DNA from: Anaerolineales bacterium | GTDB taxonomy: Bacteria; Chloroflexota; Anaerolineae; Anaerolineales; VGOW01 | DNA: 10,195 nucleotides | Reading direction: 5' to 3' | Assembly: GCA_919901875.1 (NCBI GenBank) | Contig: CAKKQG010000421.1 | Location: forward strand, 1 to 10,195 | Part shown: piece by piece, positions 1 to 6,588 of the stretch | How positions within the stretch are numbered: the stretch's first letter is position 1 | How the letters are laid out: every line of letters begins with the position of its first letter | Notes under the pieces: generated by a model | Database searches by the model: none | What the model was told of the DNA's origin: nothing | What the model saw: the letters and a program-made list of their open reading frames with translations, nothing else | Position numbers and translations under genes: made by a program

Positions 1-185
1 GTCGCGGCGTCCCAATGCACAAGAACGGTTGGCTTGCCCTCATCGGACGGATATAGTTCGGTGATCCATCCTTGCCAGCCGCTCAAATCAATGGTGCTGC
101 CGCTTTCAGTGGTGAAAGTTGTTTTATCTTTAACACGGACACAGTCGTTAATCTTAAAAGGAGAAGAGGGATTTTTTGTGTTCAT
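1..185 (-). CDS. Small hypothetical SH3-like protein, 3' end outside window (partial)
   Basis: An open frame starts at ATG 185-183 and stays open for 61 codons until it leaves the window. The visible protein begins MNTKNPSSPFKINDCVRVKD and contains a W-Q-G-W-I-T-E-L stretch and a PTVLVHWD strand. This pattern of short beta strands rich in V, W and G, beginning with a 'kindcVrVkd' strand, resembles small SH3-like/KOW-like barrels, but I recognise no named family. It starts 8 bp after the stop of the protease gene and has no clear Shine-Dalgarno, so it is probably translated by coupling as the last visible member of the minus-strand string that begins with jetA. No function is assigned. Confidence 0.6.
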   Translation of the reverse strand, partial: MNTKNPSSPFKINDCVRVKDKTTFTTESGSTIDLSGWQGWITELYPSDEGKPTVLVHWDAA

Positions 186-193
186 ATCAAGAG

Positions 194-610
194 CTAGTCA
201 CGGCGATCACGGAGACGTTTTGCGGTTGCGTCGTCGAGTATCTCGGCTTCCTGTTTGGGTCCGTCAAGGAAGAGGGGGAGTTTGTTGAGGACGTTGCGCC
301 CAAGAACGATCTCATCTGAAGCAGGATCGCCGGCAACAATCACGCCACGCAAAATTTGATCCGCGATTTCAATGTCTATCGAATAGATGGTGATCGGTTG
401 GATATGTCCCCACTGGCTTTCGAGAGTTCCTTTGCCCAAAGGCACGGAGTGAAGTTGATGCGCGATCTCTTGAGGCAGAATGGTTGCATCCGCGCCCGTA
501 TCAAGAATTGCGTCAAGGGGACCGAGCCAGGGTTTTTCGCCATCTCGCCCAAACAAAATTGGAATGGCGGGGACTGGCGGAAAATAATCGGCGTTGTATT
601 TTGCTTTCAT
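194..610 (-). CDS. Retropepsin-like aspartic protease (clan AA), single-domain
   Basis: The 138-residue protein has the D-T-G-A-D signature at residues 37-41 within a hydrophobic beta strand (AILDTGADATILP), and a second typical element, IVLGRNVLNKLPL, near residues 101-113. This is the layout of one-lobe retropepsin-like proteases, which act as homodimers with one catalytic Asp (here D37) per subunit. No signal peptide or membrane segment is seen, so it should be cytoplasmic. The ATG overlaps the stop of the upstream DUF5678 gene by 4 bp (ATGA), indicating translational coupling. The C-terminal 25 residues are charged (DDATAKRLRDRRD). The substrate is unknown; the coupled neighbour is an obvious candidate partner or target (inference). 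The family call is firm; activity is not shown. Confidence 0.85.
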   Translation of the reverse strand: MKAKYNADYFPPVPAIPILFGRDGEKPWLGPLDAILDTGADATILPQEIAHQLHSVPLGKGTLESQWGHIQPITIYSIDIEIADQILRGVIVAGDPASDEIVLGRNVLNKLPLFLDGPKQEAEILDDATAKRLRDRRD

Positions 611-978
611 GCGTTTACCCGTTTACGTTTTGGACTTCGCACTTTGAATGTTGGCAACGGGATAGGAGAGACGGGCGACATGAGAATCGGTTCGTCGCCG
701 TATTTGTCGCGCACGCGCCGATGAAGCGTTGGTAGATCGGAATCGTGATCGATCACTTTGCCATCGCGCATCGCCACGCATTGCCCGCGATATTTCTTCA
801 GCAGTTCGGCGTGCTGCTCTTGGTATTGATTTGTCTCTTCAGAAATTTTGCGATGCCAATCTTGCCAGAGTTGATCTTCCAACCATTCATTGACAAGCTC
901 TTCAACGCTTTTACGGCGACGATCTGCCTCTTTGGTGAGCCGTTCTATTAAGTTGGGGCGCAATTCTACTAATGCCAT
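607..978 (-). CDS. Ribbon-helix-helix-like / DUF5678 protein
   Basis: This 123-residue protein starts with a short strand and two helices (residues 1-38: MALVELRPNLIERLTKEADR then EELVNEWLEDQLW), typical of ribbon-helix-helix antitoxin-like DNA-binding folds. Residues about 63-103 contain the DUF5678 pattern YRGQ-C-VAMRDGKVIDHDSD followed by RRVRDKYGDEPILM. The tail is basic (KVRSPKRKRVNA). A strong Shine-Dalgarno (AAGGAG) lies 6 nt before the ATG. The gene begins 17 bp after jetB and overlaps the protease gene by 4 bp. DUF5678 proteins paired with small aspartic proteases are, as I recall, a recurrent two-gene arrangement; an antitoxin/regulator or adaptor role is inference. Its position directly where jetC would be expected is unusual. 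Confidence 0.8.
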   Translation of the reverse strand: MALVELRPNLIERLTKEADRRRKSVEELVNEWLEDQLWQDWHRKISEETNQYQEQHAELLKKYRGQCVAMRDGKVIDHDSDLPTLHRRVRDKYGDEPILMSPVSPIPLPTFKVRSPKRKRVNA

Positions 979-995
979 CTTGGTCTCCTTTCACC

Positions 996-1643
996 TCACG
1001 AGTCTATCACACCCTCTTCGTCTTCTGGTTGTCCCTCTTCACTCGCTTTGCGATATTTTCTTAGCCAGGCATCCATCTCGTCGGCGGTTTTGATGGGGAG
1101 GATTAAGCGAATGGAGCCGCGCAGGCGCAAACGCGAATCGGCGGCGCGGACATCAATGGTGCGACCCTCGACCGTATCTATCAAACCAATGGCGCGCAGG
1201 CGGCGCAAGAGTGTTTCGTATTGCACGATTCCCAGATCGCGTTCTTTGCCGGTGATGGCGCGATACTCTTCGCGCACTTCGCCAATGGTTACGGTGGGAT
1301 CTTGGGCGAGACTCAAATGTTCCATGCGCTCTTCATATAATTTTCGCAAGACCACAATCATCAACGACTCGTCGAGTTTGTAATGGGCACGGCAATAGCT
1401 GTAATCGGAGATGACTTGGAAGATGCGATGGTAGTCATCGTGCATGAGGGTGAAGCCCGATAAGGCTAATAATGTTTCGATGGCGGCGCGGTTGCGATGG
1501 ACGAAGTAATAATCTTCTTTGTCACTCTCGATGTCTTGGTACAAAAATGTGTCGCCGAGCAAACGGTTGATGACGCGCGGCACGTTGCGTTGTTCTTTTT
1601 CTGAGAAGCCGAGGGGAGTGAGGAGGGAGTCAATGTCGGGCAT
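996..1643 (-). CDS. jetB: Wadjet defence subunit JetB (DUF4194, KITE-like)
   Basis: The protein (215 residues from M-P-D-I-D-S-L-L) matches the DUF4194/JetB type: an N-terminal helical part with FSEKEQRNVPRVINRLLGDT, the strand YYFVHRNRAAIETLLAL, a central winged-helix-like region with LDESLMIVVLRKLYEERMEH, and a C-terminal winged-helix with QYETLLRRLRAIGLIDT. In Wadjet systems JetB is the KITE-type accessory that bridges the JetC SMC ATPase and the kleisin JetA; the complex extrudes and cleaves circular plasmid DNA (known for the family). A longer frame opens at 1727, but its first 28 residues are translated from the heptad repeat and the end of jetA, so the ATG at 1643 is preferred; it lacks a clear Shine-Dalgarno. 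It follows jetA with 31 bp between them. No jetC follows. Confidence 0.85.
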   Translation of the reverse strand: MPDIDSLLTPLGFSEKEQRNVPRVINRLLGDTFLYQDIESDKEDYYFVHRNRAAIETLLALSGFTLMHDDYHRIFQVISDYSYCRAHYKLDESLMIVVLRKLYEERMEHLSLAQDPTVTIGEVREEYRAITGKERDLGIVQYETLLRRLRAIGLIDTVEGRTIDVRAADSRLRLRGSIRLILPIKTADEMDAWLRKYRKASEEGQPEDEEGVIDS

Positions 1644-1651
1644 AGTTGGGT

Positions 1652-1686
1652 GGTTAGAAGTTGGAGGTTGGATGTTAGATGTTGGA
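1652..1686. repeat. Five-unit degenerate heptad tandem repeat at the jetA/jetB junction
   Basis: On the plus strand five consecutive 7-mers fit NGTTRGA: GGTTAGA, AGTTGGA, GGTTGGA, TGTTAGA, TGTTGGA (minus-strand reading TCYAACN). The array covers the last four codons of jetA including its TAA, and most of the gap to jetB. Heptad arrays of this kind expand by slippage, and this one has supplied the jetA C-terminus (L-S-N-I). Confidence 0.8.
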
Positions 1687-3132
1687 GAGGCGAGTAAGTT
1701 GAAACGGCACGATGTTGTAGTTGCCAACTTTAACTGCGTCGCCGTCCACGATCTCGATTCCGTATCCCACTTCGGGATGATGGCTGTAGGCGATGATGGT
1801 GGTGAGGTGGTGCATATCGTTCAAGATGTTTGCGGGCAGATCATTAACATGAAGTGTGCGATGACCATTGAAGAGATCAAGCACTTGCTTATTGACTTTG
1901 TCGGGCGTGAGAGCTTGTAACACATCTTGCATGGTTGTTGCGCGAAGGGCGGCGAGGTCTGCCGGGAGTAATGCAGACGCGACCACTTGCGCCGGAGCAA
2001 ATGGAGCGCGACGTTTGGGCGGCGTGTAGAAGCTATCGGCATCGGGCGAGCGAACCGGGTGAAGGTGAAGTGGCGGCATCTCGTCGGGCATTAACGTTTC
2101 ACCTTGCATTTGGAACGCGGCAAGTCCGCGCGCGATGGAGACGAGTCGATCTTTAAAGCTGCCGTCGGCGTTGATCAGTTGATAACGAATCTGGCGGAGT
2201 GAGACGCGAAGATATTGTCCGTGACGGCGATCAATTTCTTCGATGAGCGGGTCAAGCGATTCGAGTTGGTGAATGATGGAGTGGATGTAGTGTTCGATCT
2301 CTTGATGCGCTTGCGCCGGTGAGAGACGTTTGTGTGTCGCCAGATCATCGGCGGCGCGTTCCAGCCATGGCGCGTTGCGCTGCCACGATTGCAACCTGCC
2401 CACAATGTCGCGCCGATAACGCGAAACGTGATCCGAAGTTTTGAGGGCGTGATAAGTGGGCCCGAGAGTCTGGCTGTAATCGTCAAATTGCAAACGCAAA
2501 AGTTCAGCCACATCGCGCCCGCGCGTGGCGCGTTCAATATAACGACGGATGTTTTGATTCAACTCGTTGAGCCCGCGCACCAGCTGGCGCACGTTTTCGT
2601 AAGCTTGCGGTAGAGCCAGCGCGGGCGAGAAATCGTCGTTGCGCGAACTCATAATTAATTTGTGCGCGGTGTAGAGTTGCCCTTTGAACTCGCGCGGCTT
2701 TTGTTCTTGAATGGTTCGCAAGGCTTCGAGCAAGGTGAAGGCGTAATCGGGCAGGGTGATGATCTCGTTGTAGTTTGCTTGTTGCTCGCGCTCGATCCAA
2801 CCTGTTTCGTGGAGACGACGAAGAATGTAACCGGCGTATTCGTACTGGGAAGTTTGACCGCCGACGGCTTGGGAATCCGAGTCGGCAGCCCCGTGTTCTG
2901 CTGCCATTTCTGCGGCGACTTCCGATTCGGCTTGTTCCGTTTTCAAGTAATCCACGATGTCGTTGATCACATTTTCGCGCGCGAGACCAAGACGATTAAA
3001 TTCGGCGAGAGTGTAAACGCGCAGCAGAATGGCGATGTAGTGACGTTGAAGGGTGGTGATGCCTTGCGTGCTGAAGAGGTTGAAGAGGTTGGCGGGGAGA
3101 ATATCAAACGGGTTTGCCATGCTTGATGACAT
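1675..3132 (-). CDS. jetA: Wadjet defence subunit JetA (DUF5716-type, kleisin-like)
   Basis: The 485-residue protein begins MSSSMANPFDILPANLFNLF and continues with helices RHYIAILLRVYTLAEF and ENVINDIVDYLKTE. The 'NPFDILP..LF' start and the usual length are characteristic of the JetA family of type II/III-like Wadjet systems. A winged-helix-like stretch with GYILRRLHETGWIERE lies near residues 100-118, followed by a long helical middle with probable coiled coil, then a C-terminal helical/winged region ending around MHHLTTIIAYSHH. JetA is the kleisin that closes the SMC ring of JetC and contacts JetB; the complex restricts circular plasmids (family knowledge). Two ATGs are possible, at 3132 and 3120 (M-A-N-P-F-D-I), and the second fits the family start better. 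It heads the minus-strand string and abuts the degraded tnpB relic. Confidence 0.85.
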   Translation of the reverse strand: MSSSMANPFDILPANLFNLFSTQGITTLQRHYIAILLRVYTLAEFNRLGLARENVINDIVDYLKTEQAESEVAAEMAAEHGAADSDSQAVGGQTSQYEYAGYILRRLHETGWIEREQQANYNEIITLPDYAFTLLEALRTIQEQKPREFKGQLYTAHKLIMSSRNDDFSPALALPQAYENVRQLVRGLNELNQNIRRYIERATRGRDVAELLRLQFDDYSQTLGPTYHALKTSDHVSRYRRDIVGRLQSWQRNAPWLERAADDLATHKRLSPAQAHQEIEHYIHSIIHQLESLDPLIEEIDRRHGQYLRVSLRQIRYQLINADGSFKDRLVSIARGLAAFQMQGETLMPDEMPPLHLHPVRSPDADSFYTPPKRRAPFAPAQVVASALLPADLAALRATTMQDVLQALTPDKVNKQVLDLFNGHRTLHVNDLPANILNDMHHLTTIIAYSHHPEVGYGIEIVDGDAVKVGNYNIVPFQLTRLSNI

Positions 3133-3140
3133 TATAAGGC

Positions 3141-3152
3141 GGGTCGCACTAT
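3141..3152 (+). repeat. Left copy of a near-direct repeat flanking the tnpB relic
   Basis: GGGTCGCACTAT at this place nearly matches GGGTCCACTAT at 4192-4202 (one base missing). The two copies bracket the region with TnpB similarity. They may mark how the fragment arrived or how an element was trimmed; this is inference from position. Confidence 0.45.
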
Positions 3153-3160
3153 CGGGGGAG

Positions 3161-4237
3161 AGGCAAGATTTGAGATCATCACCGTTTTTTCGGTGCGGTT
3201 GTTACGCCTACAATTGGGGACTGTCACGCAAGATTGAATCGCATCGCGCCAACGAGACGCGAAGCGTGCCAACGGCGATTGATTTGCACAAAGAATTGAA
3301 TCGCTTGAAGCAAAGCGATCTAGCGTGGATGTACGAGTCGAGCAAGTGCGCGCCGCAAGAAGCGTTGCGGAATTTAGACCAAGCGTTTGATAACTTCTTT
3401 CGCCGCGTTCAACTTAAGAAGCAAGGCAAATTCAATGGCAAAGTTGGCTTCTCGAAATTCAAGTCGAAGAAGCGCGGCTTGGGCAGTTTCAGATTGACGG
3501 GCGCGATCCACATTTTCGAGAAGCACCTTCAACTGCCGCGTTTGGGTAAATTGAAATTGAAAGAGCGCGGCTACTTGCCGACGAGCGAGATCAAGGTGTT
3601 GAGCGCGACAGTCAGCGAACAAGCAGGGCGCTGGTTTGTCTTGCTACAAGTGGAGATGGATATTCTCGATAATGTGGCAGGTGGCAAGCCCATCGCTGGG
3701 GTCGATCTTGGCATAAAGTCACTGGCAATAGTCAGCGATGGCACGGTCATCTCGAATCCAAGATCACTCTCGCGCAATTTGCGAAAGCTCAAGCGATTAC
3801 AACAATCCGTCAGTCGCAAAGTGAGGGGAAGCGCGAACAGACGCAAGGTGGTGAAACAATTAGCGCGAGCGCATCAGCGCGCGGGAAACATTCGGAAAAA
3901 CGCAGTACATCAAGCCACCACGACATCGCTTGCGACGAAAAACAAGTCGGTGATCGTGATTGAAGATTTGAACGTGAGTGAAATGTTGAAGAATCACACG
4001 CGAAGCGTGGCGCGAGCAATTGCTGATGTCGGGATGGGCGAATTTCGGCGGCAGTTGGAATACAAAGCGGCGTGGTATGGAAGTCAAATGGTAGTGGCGG
4101 ATCGATTTTTTCCGTCGTCCAAAATGTGTCCGCGCTGTCAGGGTGTCAAAGAAGAATTATCGCTGAGTGAGCGCGTGTTCAAGTGTATAGGGGGTCCACT
4201 ATACAAGTTGTCTGTTTCCAAAAAAATTGCTACTTGA
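3161..4237 (+). pseudogene. tnpB: IS200/IS605-type TnpB (RNA-guided nuclease) relic, decayed at its 5' end and truncated at its 3' end
   Basis: Similarity to OrfB/TnpB is clear from AYNWGL (codons from about 3206) through TAIDLHKELNRLK, SSKCAPQEALRNLDQAF, GVDLGIKSLAIVSDG and SVIVIEDLNVSEM. The RuvC residues D (codon 3704, GVDLG) and E (codon 3962, IEDL) are present. The usual N-terminus (about 25-30 residues) is degraded: the frame before AYNWGL shows shifts, since H-H...FFGAV is readable in a second frame at 3177-3200 and joins Y-A-Y-N-W only with a one-base gap. At the 3' end family similarity stops after V-F-K-C (4178-4186). The second zinc-knuckle CxxC and the third RuvC Asp (DRDxNAA) are lost, and unrelated codons run to TGA 4235-4237. 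No tnpA is seen. It should be inactive as a nuclease. The uninterrupted frame from 3053 runs antisense through the jetA start and is not its true start. Confidence 0.9.
4185..4204 (+). repeat. Inverted repeat and right direct-repeat copy at the tnpB break point
   Basis: GTATAG (4185-4190) and CTATAC (4199-4204) form a 6-bp inverted repeat around GGGGTCCA. The junction where TnpB similarity ends falls inside it, and it contains the right copy of the near-direct repeat found at 3141-3152. It may be the end of an unknown element, but no matching terminal repeat was found in the rest of the window. Confidence 0.5.
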
Positions 4238-4285
4238 AGCGTGCTTTAGCGCCCCCCCGAAGAAATTTGACGCGGAGTTTGTTGC

Positions 4286-4437
4286 TTGAAACTTTCGCCC
4301 GATGAAAACGAAATTCGGCAGTTGTCTTATTTGGTTGAAACCTACAACGCAATCCAATGTCCGTAGTTTTCTAGACAATTATCAAAAACACTGGTTGGGT
4401 CAAAATCAAGTAATATGGAAAAGCACGGCAGAATCCA
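4286..4437 (+). pseudogene. Fragment of an unrecognised coding sequence with in-frame TAG
   Basis: Reading from TTG 4286 gives K-L-S-P-D-E-N-E-I-R-Q-L followed by SYLVETYNAIQCP. An in-frame TAG (4364-4366) follows, then FSRQLSKTL in the same frame. Frame continuity across the TAG and the amphipathic, protein-like composition suggest a decayed gene rather than chance. Beyond about 4400 the similarity-like texture fades, and from 4435 the DNA reads as an RHS fragment on the other strand. The family is not recognised. It lies between the tnpB relic and the DUF6036 gene in a stretch with no intact gene (4238-4579). Confidence 0.3.
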
Positions 4438-4550
4438 GCTGGAGGCGTCGGTCTTCGTCGCCTGCTGCTCACTCAGGTTGTAAGCGTACTGCGTCGTGTT
4501 GCCGAACGGGTCAATGAATCTTCACTTCGCCGAATCCATTATCGAAGATG
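4435..4550 (-). pseudogene. RHS/YD-repeat protein fragment
   Basis: On the minus strand 4512-4435 reads D-P-F-G-N-T-T-Q-Y-A-Y-N followed by LSEQQATKTDASSW, the typical YD/RHS repeat pattern (DPFGNTTxYxYN). Just upstream (4513-4550) a second frame reads DIFDNGFGEVKIH, which would join to TDPFGN with a one-base shift. No start or stop belonging to a full RHS gene is present; RHS proteins are usually over 1000 residues. It is a relic, perhaps carried in with neighbouring mobile DNA. Confidence 0.6.
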
Positions 4551-4579
4551 TCGCGCTGGATTAGTTGTAGAATAGAGTC

Positions 4580-5116
4580 ATGGCACTTCTCACCCGCGAA
4601 GAAATCGTCGAAGCCCTTGAACGTCTTGGCGAGCTGGCTCAATCTCAAGGACAACATATTGAACTTGTGGCAGTGGGCGGCGCGGTTATGGTGCTGGCGT
4701 ATAACGCGCGCCAAGCAACACACGATATAGACGTAGCAATTCTCTCGCCGCGTGAAGCGCGGATTGTGCGTGACCTTGCTAAAAAAGTGGCGGCAGAACG
4801 TGGTTGGGCAGAAGACTGGCTGAACGATGGCGCTAAAGGTTATCTGGTTGGCATCAGCGCTGGAGATGTTATTTTTTCGGCAACAGGCATTGAAGTTCGC
4901 GCGCCAACCGTTGAATAACTCTTAGCCATGAAACTCTCTGCTTGGCGTGACGACGTAGATATTTCGGACGCGCGCCGTTTACTTCAAGAGATCGCCTCAC
5001 AAGGCAACCGCGATCAACTATGGAAGAGAGTCGAGCCCTATCTCGTGCCGGGCGATCAACTCAAAGCGCAGTACGCTTTTCAAGATTTATGGGATACCTT
5101 ATATGGTAACGCTTGA
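4580..5116 (+). pseudogene. DUF6036-type nucleotidyltransferase (AbiEii-like), interrupted by in-frame TAA
   Basis: The first 112 residues carry a nucleotidyltransferase core: V-A-V-G-G-A-V-M-V-L-A (GG at residues 33-34) followed by T-H-D-I-D-V-A-I, with the metal-binding D49 and D51. After A-P-T-V-E a TAA (4916-4918) interrupts the frame. The same frame continues LLAMKLSAWRDDVDISDARR to TGA at 5114-5116, which is the normal second half of this family ('..LLAMKLxAxRxxxDxxDA..'). Restoring one codon (for example CAA, GAA, TAC or TAT) gives a 178-residue protein of expected length, so a single substitution explains the break. DUF6036 proteins resemble AbiEii-type toxins that modify nucleic acid (family-level inference). 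The 14-bp overlap with the next gene suggests they formed one unit. Restart at ATG 4928 would give only the C-terminal half. Confidence 0.85.
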
Positions 5117-5459
5117 ACAAGTAGCCACAGCGGCTCGCGATTACGAAAGCCTGCAACTTCGCAGTCTTACGCAAGACCTCTTACGCCAAACCGCGCGCTT
5201 GAGCGATGTGCCGCGCCCCAGCACCACAGACATCCAACTCTTAGCCATTGCCGCCTCACTCATTGAACTCTTTGCCTTGCGCCAAAAGCAAACACCACCT
5301 GCTTGGGCCAGCGATGTTGCCCCATTACTCGAGCCCTTCTTCTTAGTAAAAGCTGCGCAACAGATGAAGCGTCTGCGCGAATTGTGTGAAACCCAATCGC
5401 CTGAACCCATGCGTAAGCGCAAACTCTACGCGCCGCCAAACTTTTTGGAATTTGTTTAA
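5103..5459 (+). CDS. Small hypothetical protein, partner of the DUF6036 gene
   Basis: The 118-residue, mostly helical protein starts MVTLEQVATAARDYESLQLR and ends KLYAPPNFLEFV. The middle is a leucine/alanine-rich helix pair (QLLAIAASLIELFALRQ). I know of no named domain. Small proteins ending in an '...APPNFLE' motif occur, as I recall, beside DUF6036-type nucleotidyltransferases, so a partner or antitoxin role is plausible but unproven. Its start overlaps the end of the broken DUF6036 gene by 14 bp, and DUF3800 follows 11 bp after its stop. There is no strong Shine-Dalgarno, consistent with coupled translation. The frame is intact although the upstream gene carries a nonsense codon. Confidence 0.75.
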   Translation: MVTLEQVATAARDYESLQLRSLTQDLLRQTARLSDVPRPSTTDIQLLAIAASLIELFALRQKQTPPAWASDVAPLLEPFFLVKAAQQMKRLRELCETQSPEPMRKRKLYAPPNFLEFV

Positions 5460-5470
5460 GTGAGCACTAT

Positions 5471-6097
5471 ATGGAAACATTAGTCTTCGCCGGGGATGAG
5501 TCTGGCGATGTGAGTTTTAATTTTGGCAAAGGCGCGTCGCGCTACTTTGTGGTGGCGGCGATCGGCACGCCCGAAGCACAGGCATTGCGGCAAGCGTTGG
5601 AGGATGTTCGGCGTGAGTTAAGTCTGCCCGCGCATTATGAGTTTGGATTTAACGCGATGGGCTCATCATCCAGATTGCGCCAAAAAGTTTTTGCAGCATT
5701 ACGACGCGCCGATTTTGAAGCATGGGCATTGGTGGTGGATAAGACCACGCTGCCCGAGCCCTTCCGCATCATGCGCCGCTTAGAGTTTTATCTGTTCTTT
5801 GTCACAGAACTTTTGCAGGCGATCCCGGAAGATAAGCGTGAAGGCGCGACATTGATCTTGGATGAATTTGGCGGTGAACCCGATCTGCCGTTAGAACTGC
5901 GCCGCTTTATGAAAAGACGAAACATCCCGCGTCACTTCAACCGCGTGTTAACGAAGCGCTCGAAAAGTGAGCCGTTGATTCAAGTGGCGGATTTAGTCGC
6001 GGGATCGATTTTGCGGCGCGATGCGCAGGGCGAGTCCGAAGCCTTTGAAATGATCCAATCTAAAATGCGCGTCGTGCTGGAGTACCACTTAAAATAA
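5471..6097 (+). CDS. DUF3800 domain-containing protein
   Basis: The 208-residue protein has the DUF3800 hallmarks: F-A-G-D-E-S-G-D at residues 6-13, a following strand YFVVAAIGT, L-I-L-D-E-F-G (D131) in the middle, and P-L-I-Q-V-A-D-L-V-A-G-S-I near residues 168-180 (D174). These acidic residues lie where an RNase H-like active site is expected, so a nuclease-type role is likely (inference from fold). DUF3800 proteins are frequent in defence islands and mobile DNA, which fits the neighbours. It follows the 118-residue gene by 11 bp and is probably in the same transcript. No signal peptide or membrane segment is visible, and the length is normal for the short members of the family. Confidence 0.88.
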   Translation: METLVFAGDESGDVSFNFGKGASRYFVVAAIGTPEAQALRQALEDVRRELSLPAHYEFGFNAMGSSSRLRQKVFAALRRADFEAWALVVDKTTLPEPFRIMRRLEFYLFFVTELLQAIPEDKREGATLILDEFGGEPDLPLELRRFMKRRNIPRHFNRVLTKRSKSEPLIQVADLVAGSILRRDAQGESEAFEMIQSKMRVVLEYHLK

Positions 6098-6345
6098 CCC
6101 GCCCCGCTAGCCGATCCGTCATCCACTCCAGACGGGGGCGGGGCCGCCACAGTAGGCGACCTTTCGCGGGGCAGGAGAAGCCACAAGGCTTTTACTGCTT
6201 ACAGTATAGAACTGATTGAGAAGACGAGTCAAGGTAACTCGTACTAAATCCATGTTGGAGTACAAGTCGTAAAATAATAGCCTTGTCAATCGAGATGGTG
6301 GTATGGTATCTTCTTTGTATCTACGTCTGCTTAGGAGAATGTATT
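6098..6345 (+). other. Intergenic stretch with GC hairpin and weak dyads
   Basis: No gene is seen. Just after the DUF3800 stop, CCCGCCCC (6098-6105) can pair with GGGGCGGG (6135-6142). There is no T-run, so it is not a standard intrinsic terminator. Smaller dyads are ACGAGT/ACTCGT (6224-6229, 6237-6242) and GTACT/AGTAC (6241-6245, 6259-6263); they share bases and could be alternatives. A weak promoter for mazE may lie near TTGTCA at about 6282, without a convincing -10. Confidence 0.4.
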
Positions 6346-6588
6346 ATGCAAACCCGAATTCAGAAATGGGGTAACAGTTTGGCGATTCGCATTCCCAGCG
6401 CCTTTGCTCAAACGGCACGTTTGAAAGATAGTACCGTGGTCGAAGTCTCCCTCGTTAATGGGCGGATTGTTATTTCGCTTGCGCGCCCACCGAGACCCAA
6501 ACTGAAATCGTTGCTTTCCAAAATTACGCCTAGAAACCTTCACGGTGAGATTGAGACAGGCGAACCCATTGGTAAGGAGATTTGGTGA
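6346..6588 (+). CDS. mazE: MazE-like antitoxin (AbrB/SpoVT fold)
   Basis: The 80-residue product starts MQTRIQKWGNSLAIRIPSAF, the classic MazE/AbrB swapped-hairpin DNA-binding start, followed by A-R-L-K-D-S-T-V-V-E-V and G-R-I-V-I-S-L. The acidic C-terminal tail (GEIETGEPIGKEIW) is the part that wraps the toxin in MazE families. The ATG at 6346 is chosen because AGGAGA (6333-6338) sits 7 nt before it; an upstream ATG at 6283 would add residues with no family likeness. The antitoxin normally binds MazF and represses its own operon. The gene overlaps the toxin start by 4 bp. Confidence 0.9.
   Translation: MQTRIQKWGNSLAIRIPSAFAQTARLKDSTVVEVSLVNGRIVISLARPPRPKLKSLLSKITPRNLHGEIETGEPIGKEIW

Noticed and set aside
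1644..1727. N-terminal extension of jetB from ATG 1727
   Set aside because: It is translated from the heptad repeat and the end of jetA and does not resemble DUF4194 proteins.
3131..3136. TATAAT on the minus strand as jetA -10 box
   Set aside because: It overlaps the first possible ATG and no -35-like hexamer lies 16-18 bp upstream, so it stays unproven.
3053..3160. Start of the tnpB frame at 3053
   Set aside because: This part runs antisense through the jetA start and has no TnpB likeness. Similarity begins only near 3161-3206.
6098..6142. GC hairpin after DUF3800 as an intrinsic terminator
   Set aside because: The stem is strong but no T-run follows on either strand.
6283..6345. Upstream start for mazE
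   Set aside because: The added 21 residues are hydrophobic and unlike MazE, while a strong ribosome site precedes ATG 6346.
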